Below are positions 17,501 through 26,861 of a DNA stretch of 64,000 bases, piece by piece. Numbering within the stretch: position 1 is the stretch's first letter; every line of letters begins with the position of its first letter. Both the position numbers and the translations under genes were made by a program. The notes below the pieces were generated by a model. The model worked only from the letters and a program-made list of their open reading frames with translations. It was not told the DNA's origin and made no database searches. Source of the stretch: Aestuariimicrobium sp. p3-SID1156 (GTDB lineage Bacteria; Actinomycetota; Actinomycetes; Propionibacteriales; Propionibacteriaceae); NCBI RefSeq assembly GCF_025144225.1, contig NZ_JALXXB010000003.1, positions 62,001 to 126,000 on the forward strand. The letters are read 5' to 3'.

Positions 17501-17750
17501 GGTGATCGGGGGGCTGCTGAGCTCCACGGTGTTGACCCTGGTGCTCGTGCCGGTGCTCTACCATCTGGTCGAGGGCCGCCGGGAACGGCGCCGGCTGCAC
17601 AAGGAAGCCGCCGGGGATCCCCCGCCCACCGACGTCCCCCCGGCTGACGAGGGCCCGATCCCTCCGATCGAGCCGGAGCATGCCCTCAGCCCGAGCGAAC
17701 AGGAGTCCGCGCTGGAGGAGCCGGCCCCCCAAGGGACCCGCTTCGCCTGA
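14550..17750 (+). CDS. RND-family efflux transporter permease (AcrB/HAE1-like)
   Basis: 1066 residues, full length for a resistance-nodulation-division exporter driven by protons. It has the two-fold repeat: an N-terminal helix (ANRALIALITAFVMVFGV), a large extracytoplasmic domain (porter part with FPQAFIVATYPGASPQVVEQ), and a six-helix block, then the same again from about residue 530. The proton-relay motif GRVVDDSIVVIEN lies in the fourth helix. The second half ends in VLVPVLYHLVEGRRERR and an acidic Pro-rich tail of ~50 residues. No membrane-fusion or outer-membrane partner is adjacent, as in monoderm SwrC-type transporters, so the protein probably works alone. Substrate unknown. Start GTG 14550, RBS GAGAGGA. 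Confidence 0.9.
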   Translation: MHKMASMSLANRALIALITAFVMVFGVITTGQLKQELIPSMQFPQAFIVATYPGASPQVVEQRVTTPIEQAVLTLQGVESSESTSTAGMATITVTMKYGSNMSNVQQEIQAALSRIKQLMPDEADTQVITGGFDSIPVLVMSVSSEGSPQELARHLNETTVPRLQKLSGVRAVEVLGAPEEEVLVTLDAARLARAKLSALEVMQTLGAAGQLASGGALQDGTRTVSVTVGKRFTSAADVGNVVITPQSPGASPVKLSEVADVTQQPKPATSVSRTDGRASLTLSISKTADANTVAVADAVKAELPDIESQLGQGARFTTVFDQAPFITQSIHDLLTEGGLGLVAAIIVILLFLLSVRSTLVTAVSIPVSILATMIGLRIFGYSLNILTLGAITIAIGRVVDDSIVVIENINRHLSYGTPKRQAILTAVREVATAVTAATITTVAVFAPIALVSGQTGELFRPFAVTVTLALLASLLVSLTIVPVLAYWFLKAPRDVVDADRVRAEAEAKEHGDWLQRLYVPTIRWSLRHPIIVILLSLLLLGGTVALASQLKTNFLGDSGQNTMTVTQSFPPALSLKEQEKRAQKVEEALRSVKGVQTVQLTVGNSGNIFFGSQGDQASFNVTTDPDADQAALQDQVRRKLATLEGEELSVGSSGMGGANTISVTLTGSDTQKLTQASEMVVAKLKGLSSVTDVKSSLAADRPQVSVRLKQPQASAAGVSEAMVAQLLAGALTPAQIGQVETASGSPIDVTLQTGVAPVGLAGLQKLQIMTASGPVSLDQVATVTRVSVPASITHSDGERSVTVSATPVGDNLGRASGDVGRALEALQLPSGTDATIGGITAEQNDAFRQLGLALLAAIAIVYVVMVATFKSLVQPLILAVSIPFAATGALLGLLITDTPVGVPSMIGMLMLVGIVVTNAIVLIDLVNHYRAAGQSVDTALVDGARRRLRPILMTALATIAALVPMALGLSGGGVFISKPLAIVVIGGLLSSTVLTLVLVPVLYHLVEGRRERRRLHKEAAGDPPPTDVPPADEGPIPPIEPEHALSPSEQESALEEPAPQGTRFA

Positions 17751-17794
17751 GCCCCCGCCCGGTCACAGTGCCGAGCGTCCACGCGCCGGACCGG

Positions 17795-19006
17795 TCAGAA
17801 GTCGAAGTCGCCGAAGTCGAGGCCGCCGACGAAGTCCCCCAGGTTGCCGGCGATTTCACCCAGGCCGCCGACGGCGTCCCCGCCCAGGGACATCAGGTCG
17901 AAGCCGTCGACCATGTCGAGCATGCCCATGCCGTCGACGGCGTCGAAGAGGAGGTCATCGACGAGCATGCCGAGGTACAGGCCGTCGAACCAGTCCAGCA
18001 CCAGCGGCATCTCGACGCCCTGAAGCTGGGCACGAGCGGCGACCTCCCCGAAGACCTTGGCCCAATGGTCCGCCACGCCGAAGACGATGGCGTAGGGGAG
18101 GTAGCGGCTGAAGATGTCGGCTGCCTCCTCGAACTTGATCTGGTCCGCCTCGGCGGTTTCCAGGTACTTCTTGAAGCCCAGGGTCTGGATCTGGACCGCA
18201 GTCCCCTCGGCGGTGCGAGGGGTGCGCCACTTCAGCGCATTCGCCAGGCTGAAGCCTGCCCCTGCCACCAGGATTCCCGAGATGGCCGACCAGATGCTGC
18301 CCCCGCCCGCTCCCCAGAACATGACGCCACCCAGGATGCCCGCGATGACGGCGACAACCCCGAGGCAACCACCTCGTGACTGCGGGTGGCCGGAGTACCA
18401 GCCGAGTCGCTGAACGGCGTCGTAGAGGTCATTCTGTGCCGCGTGCATCGCGGTGCCGAAGCGGCTGCCGAGTTCTGACATGCGCACCTCGGGCCGACGG
18501 GAGAACAGAGCCGTGACCAGGCGCTGCTCGAACGGCAGCAGTGGCCGCTCCCCCGGTGCGGGATGCTCCGGATCACGCAGCAGGGTGATGAGCCAGTCCT
18601 TGCCCTGTTGGCCGGGACGCTGCCCCATCTGCTGCCGCGGCCGTCCCCCCGCAGGGGCTGAGGGGCCCTGTTCGACAGGGGTGATCCTCAGGTACTTCCT
18701 CACCGCGAGGTCGAGAATGGTGGCGGTGACATCCCGCATCTCGGCCCTGCCGTCCACCACCGTGCCGACCAGGCCGGGGGTCAGACCACGAGGGGGATGG
18801 AACTGTACCGCGACCTCGCCGCGGTATTCCCGCCCGCCCTTCACCCGCTCCACCTCAGTGGACGCGCTGGGGCCCGGCAGCTGGCCAGGAGTCACTCCCC
18901 GGAAGATCCGGTCGCGCCCGAACTGTCGCGTCAGCAGGTGGACACCCCCCACGACGGCCCAGATCAGTACGGCCAGGACAAGCAGACCCACCTCGACGTT
19001 GCTCAC
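17795..19006 (-). CDS. DUF2207-like membrane protein lacking the N-terminal secreted domain
   Basis: 403 residues. One N-terminal transmembrane helix (VEVGLLVLAVLIWAVVGGVHLL) is followed by VQFHPPRGLTPGLVGTVVDG and RDVTATILDLAVRKYLRITP, the cytosolic signature of DUF2207 proteins. A Gly-rich pair of hydrophobic segments (GVVAVIAGILGGVMFWGAGG) comes next, then FSRYLPYAIVFGVADHWAKVF, also typical. The ~150-residue extracytoplasmic domain that normally starts DUF2207 proteins is missing, so this is a shortened form. The C-terminus is Gly/Asp-rich (DFVGGLDFGDFDF). The GTG at 19006 lies 6 nt after a TACGCT hexamer. Function unknown. Confidence 0.75.
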   Translation of the reverse strand: MSNVEVGLLVLAVLIWAVVGGVHLLTRQFGRDRIFRGVTPGQLPGPSASTEVERVKGGREYRGEVAVQFHPPRGLTPGLVGTVVDGRAEMRDVTATILDLAVRKYLRITPVEQGPSAPAGGRPRQQMGQRPGQQGKDWLITLLRDPEHPAPGERPLLPFEQRLVTALFSRRPEVRMSELGSRFGTAMHAAQNDLYDAVQRLGWYSGHPQSRGGCLGVVAVIAGILGGVMFWGAGGGSIWSAISGILVAGAGFSLANALKWRTPRTAEGTAVQIQTLGFKKYLETAEADQIKFEEAADIFSRYLPYAIVFGVADHWAKVFGEVAARAQLQGVEMPLVLDWFDGLYLGMLVDDLLFDAVDGMGMLDMVDGFDLMSLGGDAVGGLGEIAGNLGDFVGGLDFGDFDF

Positions 19007-19012
19007 CCCGCC

Positions 19013-19018
19013 AGCGTA
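19013..19018 (-). promoter_or_regulatory. Putative -10 (TACGCT) for the leaderless DUF2207 gene
   Basis: TACGCT ends 6 nt before the GTG at 19006. The 180-bp region between this gene and mutA should also carry the mutA promoter, which I could not place. Confidence 0.45.
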
Positions 19019-19185
19019 CTGAGGAGTTCACAACCACGGTGTCTGCACGATCGTCCAGAAGGGTTCCCCCCATGCCCGCACGACTTTGCAATGGACTAGG
19101 GTTTTTGGTGTCACAGGGTGTCTCCGGCTGCTTTCACGTGGCCTGGGCAACGCCCAAGCAACAGCTACCCAGAGAGGGGTCGCCG

Positions 19186-21051
19186 ATGAGTGTCGACGAG
19201 GCGGGTGCACTCCCGCTGGCCGGGGATTTCCCGGTTCCGACCGATGAGCAGTGGTACGCCGAGGTCCTGAAGGTCCTCAACCGAGGGCGTCCTGAAGACA
19301 AGCAGCTGAGCCTCGAACAGGGTCTCAGCAAGCTGCGCACGACCACGCCGGACGGGCTGGTGATCGAACCGCTCTACGTGCGCGAGAGTGAGCCCAGGCT
19401 CGGCGACGCCGGCGTCATGCCCTTCACGCGTGGCACCCGGGTGCGCACCGGCGACCCGATCGCCTGGGACATTCGCCAGCTCCACGAGGATCCGGATGTC
19501 GCCGAGACCAAGAAGCACATCATGGCCGACATCGAGCGCGGCGCCACCTCACTGTGGCTCCGCGTCGACGAGGACGCCATCAAGCCCGAGGTCCTCGCCG
19601 AGGAATTGAGCGAGATCATCCTTGACCTGGCCCCGGTGTCGGTCTCCTCCCATGAGGACCAGGAGGCCGCTGCCGCAGCCATGGCCGAGGTCTGGGCCAA
19701 CAGCGGACGCCCCGCCGACAAGCTGGTGGGCAACCTGGGGATCGACCCGTTCGCGCTGTCGGCTCGTAGCAGCAAGCCGGTCGACCTGGCCCCCCTCGCC
19801 AAGTGGGTCACCCGTGCCCGCGACGAGTTCCCCGCTGCCCGCGCCATCACGGTCGACGTCCTCGTCTACCACGAGGCCGGCGCTGGTGACGTGGACGAGG
19901 TCGCCTTCGCCATCGCAACCGGCATCGAGTACCTGCGTGCGCTCGAGGCGGCGAACGTCCCGGTGCAGGACGTCCTCGACCGGATCACCTTCCGGGTCTC
20001 GGCCACCGCCGACCAGTTCCTCACCATCTGCAAGCTGCGGGCGCTTCGCCGACTGTGGGCTCGCGTGACCGAGGAGTGCGGCGTCGAGGCCGACAAGCGC
20101 GGAGCCCTCACTCACGCGGTGACCAGCCCGCGGATGTTCACCCGAGACGATCCCTACGTCAACATCCTGCGTGCGACCACCGCCACCTTTGGCGCCTCGG
20201 TCGGTGGCGCGGACATCATCACCACGCTGCCCTTCGACCAGGTCGTCGGCCTGCCGAACGAGTTCAGCCGCCGCATTGCCCGCAACGTGCAGGTCGTCCT
20301 GGCCGAGGAGTCCAACATCGGTCGCGTCAACGACCCGGCCGGCGGTTCCTGGTACGTGGAGTCCCTGACGGACCAGATCGCCCAGGCCGCGTGGAAGCGC
20401 GTCCAGGAGATCGAGGCTGCCGGAGGCTTCGCGCAGGTGTTCGAGGCCCAGCTCCCCACCTGGATCCAGCAGACCGTCGACAAGCGCACCTCCTTGCTGG
20501 CCACCCGCAAGATCCCGCTGACCGGCGTGAGCATGTTCCCCATGCGCGACGAGGAGCCGATCCAGGCCAAGCCGCGCCCCCGGGGCATCGAGCGTGACCA
20601 GAAGTTCCCGATCCGCCGCGAGGCCGAGCTGTTCGAAAAGCTGCGTGATCGCAGCGCTGCTGCCGGGAGGCCAGCGGTCTTCCTCGCTGCCCTGGGTGTT
20701 CGCCGTGACTTCGGTGCGCGCCTCGGCTTCGTCGAGAACCTGGAGTCCGTGGCCGGGCTCGCGATCCCCACTGCGGAGGGGACCGATCCGCTGGCCTTCC
20801 AGAAGGCCTTCAAGGATTCCGGGGCAAAGGTTGCCGTCCTGTGCTCCTCGACGAAGGTCTATGCCGACCACGCCCTCCCCGTCGCCCGCACCCTCAAGGA
20901 GGCAGGCGCCAAGAAGGTCTACCTGGCCGGACGCGACAAGGAACTGGGTGGCCAGGACTGGCACGGAATCATCGACGGCTTCGTCTTCGACGGCATGGAC
21001 GTGCCCGCCCACCTGAACGAGATCCTCGACACTGCGGAGGCTGCAGAATGA
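19186..21051 (+). CDS. mutA: Methylmalonyl-CoA mutase small (beta) subunit
   Basis: The non-catalytic subunit of the adenosylcobalamin-dependent mutase that interconverts succinyl-CoA and R-methylmalonyl-CoA in the Wood-Werkman propionate cycle. 621 residues, near the 638 of P. freudenreichii. It keeps the mutase barrel ([33 protein letters not shown]) and a C-terminal B12-domain-like fold, but the DxHxxG cobalamin His motif is absent (the equivalent region reads [16 protein letters not shown]), as in other beta subunits. ATG 19186 follows AGAGAGG; longer frames upstream lack an RBS. It is the first gene of mutA-mutB-meaB, with a 4-bp overlap into mutB. Confidence 0.95.
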   Translation: MSVDEAGALPLAGDFPVPTDEQWYAEVLKVLNRGRPEDKQLSLEQGLSKLRTTTPDGLVIEPLYVRESEPRLGDAGVMPFTRGTRVRTGDPIAWDIRQLHEDPDVAETKKHIMADIERGATSLWLRVDEDAIKPEVLAEELSEIILDLAPVSVSSHEDQEAAAAAMAEVWANSGRPADKLVGNLGIDPFALSARSSKPVDLAPLAKWVTRARDEFPAARAITVDVLVYHEAGAGDVDEVAFAIATGIEYLRALEAANVPVQDVLDRITFRVSATADQFLTICKLRALRRLWARVTEECGVEADKRGALTHAVTSPRMFTRDDPYVNILRATTATFGASVGGADIITTLPFDQVVGLPNEFSRRIARNVQVVLAEESNIGRVNDPAGGSWYVESLTDQIAQAAWKRVQEIEAAGGFAQVFEAQLPTWIQQTVDKRTSLLATRKIPLTGVSMFPMRDEEPIQAKPRPRGIERDQKFPIRREAELFEKLRDRSAAAGRPAVFLAALGVRRDFGARLGFVENLESVAGLAIPTAEGTDPLAFQKAFKDSGAKVAVLCSSTKVYADHALPVARTLKEAGAKKVYLAGRDKELGGQDWHGIIDGFVFDGMDVPAHLNEILDTAEAAE

Positions 21052-23231
21052 GCATTCCCAATTTCTCCGGCATCGACCTGGGCAAAGCCCAGGTCCCCGA
21101 CAACTCCCACGAGCTCTTCGAGGCCCTGGCCGGTCAGCCCGCTCCGTGGGAGACCCCGGAACTGATCGACGTCCCGGTGGAGTACGACGAGACTGCCTAC
21201 CAGGGCCTGGATTTCTTGGACACTCGTCCGGGCATCCCACCCTTCCTGCGCGGCCCCTACGCCACCATGTACACCTCACAGCCGTGGACGATCCGCCAGT
21301 ACGCCGGCTTCTCCACCGCTGAGGAGTCCAATGCGTTCTACCGGCGCAACCTGGCGGCCGGCCAGAAGGGCCTCTCCATCGCCTTCGACCTGGCCACCCA
21401 CCGCGGCTACGACTCCGACCACCCGCGCGTGACCGGTGACGTCGGCATGGCCGGTGTGGCGGTTGACTCCATCCTGGACATGCGGCAGCTCTTCGAGGGC
21501 ATCCCCCTGGACCAGATGTCGGTCTCGATGACCATGAACGGCGCCGTCCTGCCGGTGCTGGCCTTCTACGTGGTCGCTGCCGAGGAGCAGGGCGTCAAGC
21601 CCGAGCAGCTCGCCGGCACGATCCAGAACGACATCCTCAAGGAGTTCATGGTTCGCAACACCTACATCTACCCGCCGCTGCCCTCGATGCGGATCATCTC
21701 CGAGATTTTCGCGTTCACCAGCGCGAACATGCCGAAGTTCAACTCCATCTCCATCTCCGGCTACCACATGCAGGAGGCTGGGGCCTCGCTCGACCTCGAG
21801 CTCGCCTACACCCTGGCCGACGGCGTGGAGTACCTGCGTGCGGGTCAGTCGGTGGGCCTGGAGATCGACAAGTTCGCCCCCCGACTGTCCTTCTTCTGGG
21901 CGATCGGCATGAACTTCTTCATGGAGGTGGCCAAGCTTCGTGCCGGACGCCTGCTGTGGGCACGCCTCACCCGCGATGCGGGGGCCAAGAACCCCAAGTC
22001 GATGAGCCTGCGGACCCACTCGCAGACCTCGGGCTGGTCGCTCACCGCACAGGACGTGTACAACAACGTCACCCGCACCTGCGTCGAGGCCATGGCCGCA
22101 ACCCAAGGGCATACGCAGTCCCTGCACACGAACGCCCTGGATGAGGCCATCGCGTTGCCGACCGACTTCTCTGCCCGCATCGCCCGCAACACCCAGCTGT
22201 TCCTGCAGCAGGAGTCGGGCACCACCCGGGTCATCGACCCGTGGGGCGGGTCGGCCTACGTGGAGCGCCTCACCCACGACCTTGCCCGGAAGGCATGGGA
22301 ACGCATTCAGGAGGTCGAGCAGGCCGGCGGCATGGCCAAGGCCATCGAGGCCGGCATTCCCAAGATGCGCATCGAGGAGGCTGCAGCTCGCACCCAGGCC
22401 CGCATCGACTCCGGTCGCCAGCCCGTGGTGGGGGTCAACAAGTACCAACTGGACCACAGCGAGCCCCTGGACGTCCTCAAGATCGACAATGCCGGTGTGC
22501 GTCGCCAGCAGATCGCCAAGCTTGAGAAGCTGCGCGCCGAGCGTGACGCGCATGCCGTCGAGGAGGCCCTCACCAAGCTGACCTGGGCGGCTGCCAACCC
22601 CGACCCCACCGATCCGGACCGCAACCTGCTCAAGCTGGCCATCGACGCTGCCCGCGCCAAGGCCTCGCTGGGCGAGATCAGCGACGCGCTGGAGAAGGAG
22701 TTCGGCCGCTACCAGGCCCAGATCCGTACGATCTCTGGTGTGTACAACAAGGAATCGGGCGACACCCCCGCGGTGTCGGAGGCGCGCAAGCTGGTCGAGG
22801 AGTTCGAGAAGGTCGAGGGGCGGCGTCCCCGAATCATGGTCGCCAAGATGGGTCAGGACGGCCACGACCGCGGCCAGAAGGTGATCGCCACCGCCTATGC
22901 CGACCTCGGCATGGACGTTGACGTCGGCCCGCTGTTCCAGACCCCTGAGGAGGCTGCTCGCCAGGCCGTCGAGGCCGACGTCCACATCGTGGGTGTCTCC
23001 TCGCTGGCAGCCGGTCACCTCACCCTGGTCCCCGCCCTGCGCGAGGAACTGGACAAGCTGGGTCGACAGGACATCATGATCGTCGTCGGAGGCGTCATCC
23101 CGGAGCAGGACTTCGAGGAACTGCGCGCCAGCGGTGCCGATTCCATCTACCCGCCGGGCACCGTGATTCCCGAGGCTGCCGCATCGCTGATCACGCGACT
23201 GCGCCAGCGTCTGGATGAGAGCCGTGCCTGA
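21048..23231 (+). CDS. mutB: Methylmalonyl-CoA mutase large (alpha) subunit, catalytic
   Basis: Catalytic subunit of the mutase; 727 residues against 728 in P. freudenreichii. The N-terminal TIM barrel holds the substrate ([20 protein letters not shown], and [12 protein letters not shown]), and the C-terminal domain binds adenosylcobalamin through the DGHDRG motif at residues 604-609, His606 being the lower axial cobalt ligand, followed by [13 protein letters not shown]. The start ATG 21048 overlaps the mutA stop (ATGA), so the two subunits are translationally coupled for stoichiometry. meaB overlaps its end. It works in the fermentative route to propionate and needs cobalamin. No epimerase or transcarboxylase gene is in the window. 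Confidence 0.97.
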   Translation: MSIPNFSGIDLGKAQVPDNSHELFEALAGQPAPWETPELIDVPVEYDETAYQGLDFLDTRPGIPPFLRGPYATMYTSQPWTIRQYAGFSTAEESNAFYRRNLAAGQKGLSIAFDLATHRGYDSDHPRVTGDVGMAGVAVDSILDMRQLFEGIPLDQMSVSMTMNGAVLPVLAFYVVAAEEQGVKPEQLAGTIQNDILKEFMVRNTYIYPPLPSMRIISEIFAFTSANMPKFNSISISGYHMQEAGASLDLELAYTLADGVEYLRAGQSVGLEIDKFAPRLSFFWAIGMNFFMEVAKLRAGRLLWARLTRDAGAKNPKSMSLRTHSQTSGWSLTAQDVYNNVTRTCVEAMAATQGHTQSLHTNALDEAIALPTDFSARIARNTQLFLQQESGTTRVIDPWGGSAYVERLTHDLARKAWERIQEVEQAGGMAKAIEAGIPKMRIEEAAARTQARIDSGRQPVVGVNKYQLDHSEPLDVLKIDNAGVRRQQIAKLEKLRAERDAHAVEEALTKLTWAAANPDPTDPDRNLLKLAIDAARAKASLGEISDALEKEFGRYQAQIRTISGVYNKESGDTPAVSEARKLVEEFEKVEGRRPRIMVAKMGQDGHDRGQKVIATAYADLGMDVDVGPLFQTPEEAARQAVEADVHIVGVSSLAAGHLTLVPALREELDKLGRQDIMIVVGGVIPEQDFEELRASGADSIYPPGTVIPEAAASLITRLRQRLDESRA

Positions 23232-24246
23232 TCCCTACGATCTGGACGAGCTGCTAGGCGGGATCCGTGAGGGGTCCCGCCCGCACATCGCCAGGGCGAT
23301 CACCCTGGTCGAGTCGAAGCTGCCCGCCCATCGCGAGCGCAGCAGGGAACTGTTGAGGGAGCTGGCTTCCACCAGCGGCACGAACGCAGTGCGTCTGGGT
23401 ATCTCCGGCGTCCCCGGTGCCGGCAAGTCAACCTTCACCGACGCTCTGGGCTCACGGCTGGTCGACGCCGGGCACAAGGTCGGCGTGCTGGCGGTGGACC
23501 CGTCCTCGTCGAAGACCGGCGGCTCCATCCTGGGTGACCGCACCCGCATGGCCCAGCTGGCGTCACGGGACAACGCCTACATTCGACCCTCCCCCAGCGG
23601 AAACCACCTCGGTGGCGTGGCCAGGGCGACCCGGGAGTCCATGCTCATCCTGGAAGGGGCTGGCTTCGACGTCATCATCGTGGAGACGGTGGGCGTGGGG
23701 CAGTCCGAGGTAGCCGTGGCAGGCATGGTTGACACCTTCCTGCTGCTGGCGCTCGCACGAGCTGGTGACCAGCTCCAGGGCATCAAGCGCGGCATCCTCG
23801 AAATGGTCGATGTCATCGGCATCAACAAGGCCGACGGCGACGGCGAGGGCGACGCCCGCGTGGCGGCCCGCGAAATGCGGATCGCCATGAAGCTGATCTC
23901 CTCTTCCAACGACGACCGGATTCCCGAGGTCATGCCCTGCTCGGCGTATACCGGCATGGGTCTGGACGACCTCTGGGAGGCTGTCCTGCGACACCGCGAG
24001 GGACTCGAGGAATCCGGTGGCCTGGCACAACGTCGCGCCCAGCAGCAGGTCGACTGGCTGTGGGCGATGGCCGAGGAGGAGGTTCGTTCGAGTCTCTACC
24101 GCAGCCCGTCGGTCGAGGACGGCCGCGCGGAGCTGGAACGGCGCATCGCCGCAGGCCAGCTCAGTGCCCTCGAAGGGGTGCAGGATCTGCTCGACCGCTG
24201 GCGCCATGACGTGGCCGGTGGTCAGGTCGGGCACCTCGACGCCTGA
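23215..24246 (+). CDS. meaB: Methylmalonyl-CoA mutase-associated GTPase
   Basis: A G3E-family GTPase chaperone that binds the mutase, protects the bound B12 radical cofactor and gates its loading or exchange. 343 residues. GTPase motifs: Walker [10 protein letters not shown] near residue 65, [19 protein letters not shown] (switch regions), [10 protein letters not shown], and [10 protein letters not shown] for guanine recognition. The C-terminus carries the dimerisation helices. ATG 23215 overlaps the mutB end by 17 bp; a GTG at 23224 is an alternative that shortens it by three residues. It is the third gene of the operon, matching its partner role. Confidence 0.95.
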   Translation: MRAVPDPYDLDELLGGIREGSRPHIARAITLVESKLPAHRERSRELLRELASTSGTNAVRLGISGVPGAGKSTFTDALGSRLVDAGHKVGVLAVDPSSSKTGGSILGDRTRMAQLASRDNAYIRPSPSGNHLGGVARATRESMLILEGAGFDVIIVETVGVGQSEVAVAGMVDTFLLLALARAGDQLQGIKRGILEMVDVIGINKADGDGEGDARVAAREMRIAMKLISSSNDDRIPEVMPCSAYTGMGLDDLWEAVLRHREGLEESGGLAQRRAQQQVDWLWAMAEEEVRSSLYRSPSVEDGRAELERRIAAGQLSALEGVQDLLDRWRHDVAGGQVGHLDA

Positions 24247-24274
24247 ACGAGCGCGGATGACCCGCCCCCGACAC

Positions 24275-24305
24275 CTGGCAGCCGCTCCCCGGGGGCGGCT
24301 GTCAG
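24275..24305. terminator. Hairpin between convergent meaB and yihY-like genes
   Basis: An 11-bp stem (arms starting CTGGCAGCCGC and ending GCGGCTGTCAG, one G-T pair) around a C/G-rich loop. It lies 28 nt after the meaB stop, and its right arm covers the stop codon of the opposing gene, so it may end both transcripts. Confidence 0.65.
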
Positions 24306-25543
24306 CGTCTGCGCACCTTGTTCAGGCCGGACGCCACCAGCGCGCCGAGCCCGAGTCCTGTGCCGATGCCGACCGCCCAGCCCGAAGCCATGCCCACCTT
24401 GACCGAGCGGGCGGCAACCGGCTCGGACACGCTGCGGCTGGGATCGGGGTGCGGGTACTCCTCGAGTGTGACGATCTTGGGCCGGTAGCGGCCGGCATCT
24501 CGCGGCAGCACCGGTTCCGCAGCGGGTCTCTCGTCGGTCTGCCTGTCGGAGGTCACCGACGAGCCGGACTTCTCCTCCCTTTCCTCGTCCGCAAGGCGCC
24601 AGTGGTCGGGGGCGGTCTCGGCCAACGGATCGTCTCGCAGCGGGTCATCGCAGGCGTTGTGGTGGAAGGCGACGGCCGGCTGGTGCTTGGTGGCGATCCA
24701 GGTGGCGACGAGGAGCACTCCCCTGGCGAAGAGGTTCATGACCAGCATCAGCACGATCACCGGTCCGAAGAGGGAGGCAGCCTTGTTGGAACGGAACGCT
24801 CCGACCAGGGTGCCAGCACCCACCTGCAGCAGCGCGAAGAAGACTGCGCCGATGAGCGCACCCACCATGGTGACCCGTGTCACCCGGTGTTCCTGGGGGA
24901 GGATCCAGAACAGCAACAGGAACAGCAGCCAACTGGCCGCGACCGTGAGCAGGAAGGCCATCAGCCGCAGCAACAGGTGTCCCCCGGGCCAGTGGGCAAC
25001 ATCCAACCAGCGGGCAAGGGTGTCGTTCATCGTCTGGCCCATCACGGTGACGGCCATCGTTCCGAAAACGCCGATCAGTAGCACGAACAGCACGCCCACA
25101 TTCGCCAATGTCTGGATGACGACGTTCTTCTGGTCCTCCTGGTGCTCAAACTCGGGGCGCCACTGCGCATTGATGGCGCTGCGAAGGTTGCCCACCCACC
25201 CCGACCCGGCATAGGCCAAGGAGAGCAGGCCAACGATACCCACGCCACGCCAGTTCACGAGGTAGTCCTCGATCAGGCCGGTGACCTTGCCGCCCGCACC
25301 CACGGCACCGAGCTCCGTGTCCAGCCTGCGGGTGATCGAATCCAGCATCTCAGGGTGGAGGGTGGTCACGACCATGCCGAGCGTTGCGAATGCGAACATG
25401 AGCAGGGGCACGAGGGCCAGGACCGAGAAATAGGTGATGGCGGCGGCGAACTGGTTGCCCAGCCGGTTGCCGAAGCGGGTCCAGGCTCGCACGAGGTGCG
25501 CGATCCAGGGGGTCGCCAGAATGGCGTCCAACTTCTTCTTCAC
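24302..25543 (-). CDS. YihY/BrkB family membrane protein (copy 1)
   Basis: 413 residues with about six transmembrane helices, annotated by family as YihY/virulence factor BrkB; true function unknown, and the old RNase BN label is wrong. Visible segments include AAAITYFSVLALVPLLMFAFATL, VGVLFVLLIGVFGTMAVTVM, LLLRLMAFLLTVAASWLLFLLLFW and VTMVGALIGAVFFALLQVGAG. After the helices there is a ~110-residue polar tail with charged low-complexity sequence and a final hydrophobic segment (ASGWAVGIGTGLGLGALVASG), so this copy is longer than the plain family form. RBS GGGAGGAA precedes the ATG. A second, shorter relative lies at 38.6 kb. Confidence 0.85.
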   Translation of the reverse strand: MKKKLDAILATPWIAHLVRAWTRFGNRLGNQFAAAITYFSVLALVPLLMFAFATLGMVVTTLHPEMLDSITRRLDTELGAVGAGGKVTGLIEDYLVNWRGVGIVGLLSLAYAGSGWVGNLRSAINAQWRPEFEHQEDQKNVVIQTLANVGVLFVLLIGVFGTMAVTVMGQTMNDTLARWLDVAHWPGGHLLLRLMAFLLTVAASWLLFLLLFWILPQEHRVTRVTMVGALIGAVFFALLQVGAGTLVGAFRSNKAASLFGPVIVLMLVMNLFARGVLLVATWIATKHQPAVAFHHNACDDPLRDDPLAETAPDHWRLADEEREEKSGSSVTSDRQTDERPAAEPVLPRDAGRYRPKIVTLEEYPHPDPSRSVSEPVAARSVKVGMASGWAVGIGTGLGLGALVASGLNKVRRR

Positions 25544-25591
25544 GGGTTCCTCCCAGAGCGACTGCCTACAGGCTATCGACGCCGGGAGGTG

Positions 25592-26179
25592 TCAGCTGAT
25601 CTTCTTGCGACGACGACGGGAGAGCTCGTCCTCAGCCTGCTCGGCCGGCGCCTCCTCGGCGCGCTCGCCGGGCAGCTGGGCCAGCGAACCTTCCAGGTCA
25701 CGCCAGACTCCACCCAGGGCGATGGCGAACATCCCCTGACCGCCATTGAGGAGGTCGATGATCTCGTTGTTGGAGGTGCACTCATAGACCGACACCCCGT
25801 CGCTGAGCAGGGTGACCTCGGTGAGGTCGCGCACCCCGCGCTCACGAAGGTGGTCGATCGCGACCCGGATCTGCTGCAGCGAGATGCCCGCGTCCAGCAG
25901 TCGCTTGATCACCTTGAGCATGAGGATGTCGCGGAAGGAGTAGAGACGCTGGGTGCCGGAGCCCTCTGCCGAGCGCACCTCGGGCGCCACCAGCCCGGTG
26001 CGTGCCCAGTAGTCCAGCTGGCGGTAGGTGATGCCGGCAGCACCGCAGGCCACCGGACCACGGAAGCCCAGGTCCTGGGGCAGTGGGGAGAAGTCTCCGT
26101 CGAACAGCGCATCCTGCAGGTCGACCTGAGGACGCCGTGCGTCGGCGTCGTGCAGATTCTCTGCTGCTGCGTTCATCAT
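25592..26179 (-). CDS. MerR-family transcriptional regulator (Rv1830-like)
   Basis: 195 residues. The N-terminal winged helix has GPVACGAAGITYRQLDYWAR and GTQRLYSFRDILMLKVIKRLLDAGISLQQI, a MerR DNA-binding unit with the usual Y..LxYWxR and R.Y pattern, followed by a helical linker and a domain with VSVYECTSNNEIIDLLNGGQ. I chose the ATG at 26179 because AGGGGAAG precedes it; the ATG at 26227 has no RBS and lies 1 nt from a TAGGTT hexamer, too close to be transcribed. It is the last gene in the garA-ftsR-nuclease block, and in Mycobacterium the Rv1830 relative is linked to growth control. Effector unknown. Confidence 0.8.
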   Translation of the reverse strand: MMNAAAENLHDADARRPQVDLQDALFDGDFSPLPQDLGFRGPVACGAAGITYRQLDYWARTGLVAPEVRSAEGSGTQRLYSFRDILMLKVIKRLLDAGISLQQIRVAIDHLRERGVRDLTEVTLLSDGVSVYECTSNNEIIDLLNGGQGMFAIALGGVWRDLEGSLAQLPGERAEEAPAEQAEDELSRRRRKKIS

Positions 26180-26228
26180 CTTCCCCTTCTGGAAGTCCTC
26201 ATCGCCTGCGCCGGTAGGCGCAGTCATG

Positions 26229-26234
26229 AACCTA
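26229..26234 (-). promoter_or_regulatory. Putative -10 (TAGGTT) upstream of the second MerR gene
   Basis: TAGGTT on the minus strand would start a message about 7 nt downstream, giving a ~42-nt leader before the RBS-supported ATG at 26179. This argues against the upstream ATG at 26227. Confidence 0.35.
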
Positions 26235-26380
26235 GACGTTGGGTGGCGCGGATGCTCACCGGACACGCCGCCGGCGACGCCGGCCTCACTTCAGGACCGC
26301 TGAATTTGGTTTTGACTAGGGGCGATGCCAATTCTCCATCACCCGGGGAAGGTGAACTACATCTTGAGGGTTTGCGGGGT

Positions 26381-26842
26381 TCAGCCCTCGAAATCGTCGG
26401 GATTGACGTGGTCCAAGAACTCGCGGAAACGCTCGACATCGTCCTCGGGCTCGGCCTCCTCCAGAATGCCGGCCTCGGCCAGGACCTCCTCGGGGCAGCT
26501 GAGGGTCATACCGGACCGCACTGACAGGGCGGCCAGGTCCGAGGGACGCGCCTGAATGACATGACCGTCGACCACCAGTTCGCCGTTGAAGACGCCTTCC
26601 TCGACGCTGGTGATGCGTCCCTCCAGGGCCGTGTGCCCGAGCTCGGACAGTAGTTCTGCCATGAGGTCATGGGTCAGCGGGCGCGGCGGTACATGCCCCT
26701 CCAGCGCGGTCAGCACCGAACGTGCCTCGGCGTGCCCGACCCAGATCGCCAGCAGACGCGGTCCGTCCTGCTCCCGCAGGAGCAGCATGGGCGAACGCCC
26801 TGCCCAGTCCATGGCAACCCTGATCACGTCCAGCTTCGGCAT
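26381..26842 (-). CDS. Bifunctional nuclease family (DUF151) protein
   Basis: A 153-residue BFN-domain protein. Relatives bind or cleave nucleic acids, and in Arabidopsis have nuclease activity, but the bacterial role is unclear. Signature stretches: GRSPMLLLREQDGPRLLAIWVGHAEA near the N-terminus, THDLMAELLSELGHTALEGRITSVEEGVFNGELV, and RPSDLAALSVRSGMTLSCPEEVL. The C-terminus is acidic. A TAGGCT hexamer ends 6 nt before the ATG, so it may have its own leaderless promoter. It lies between the two MerR genes exactly as in Rv1828-Rv1830. Confidence 0.88.
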   Translation of the reverse strand: MPKLDVIRVAMDWAGRSPMLLLREQDGPRLLAIWVGHAEARSVLTALEGHVPPRPLTHDLMAELLSELGHTALEGRITSVEEGVFNGELVVDGHVIQARPSDLAALSVRSGMTLSCPEEVLAEAGILEEAEPEDDVERFREFLDHVNPDDFEG

Positions 26843-26848
26843 GGACCC

Positions 26849-26854
26849 AGCCTA
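26849..26854 (-). promoter_or_regulatory. Putative -10 (TAGGCT) for leaderless DUF151 gene
   Basis: TAGGCT ends 6 nt before the ATG at 26842 and lies between that gene and the ftsR stop. Confidence 0.4.
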
Positions 26855-26861
26855 GCGCTGC

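Noticed and set aside
19007..19185. A cobalamin riboswitch before mutA
   Set aside because: The 180-nt region has no recognisable B12-box or the extended stem-loop architecture; the genes use B12 as cofactor but this does not imply a riboswitch.
21276..23018. A 580-codon open frame on the minus strand opposite mutB, and similar long frames opposite mutA and pfp
   Set aside because: They are shadows of strong coding sequences in high-G+C DNA: low-complexity Gly/His/Arg/Leu-rich translations, no RBS or domain.
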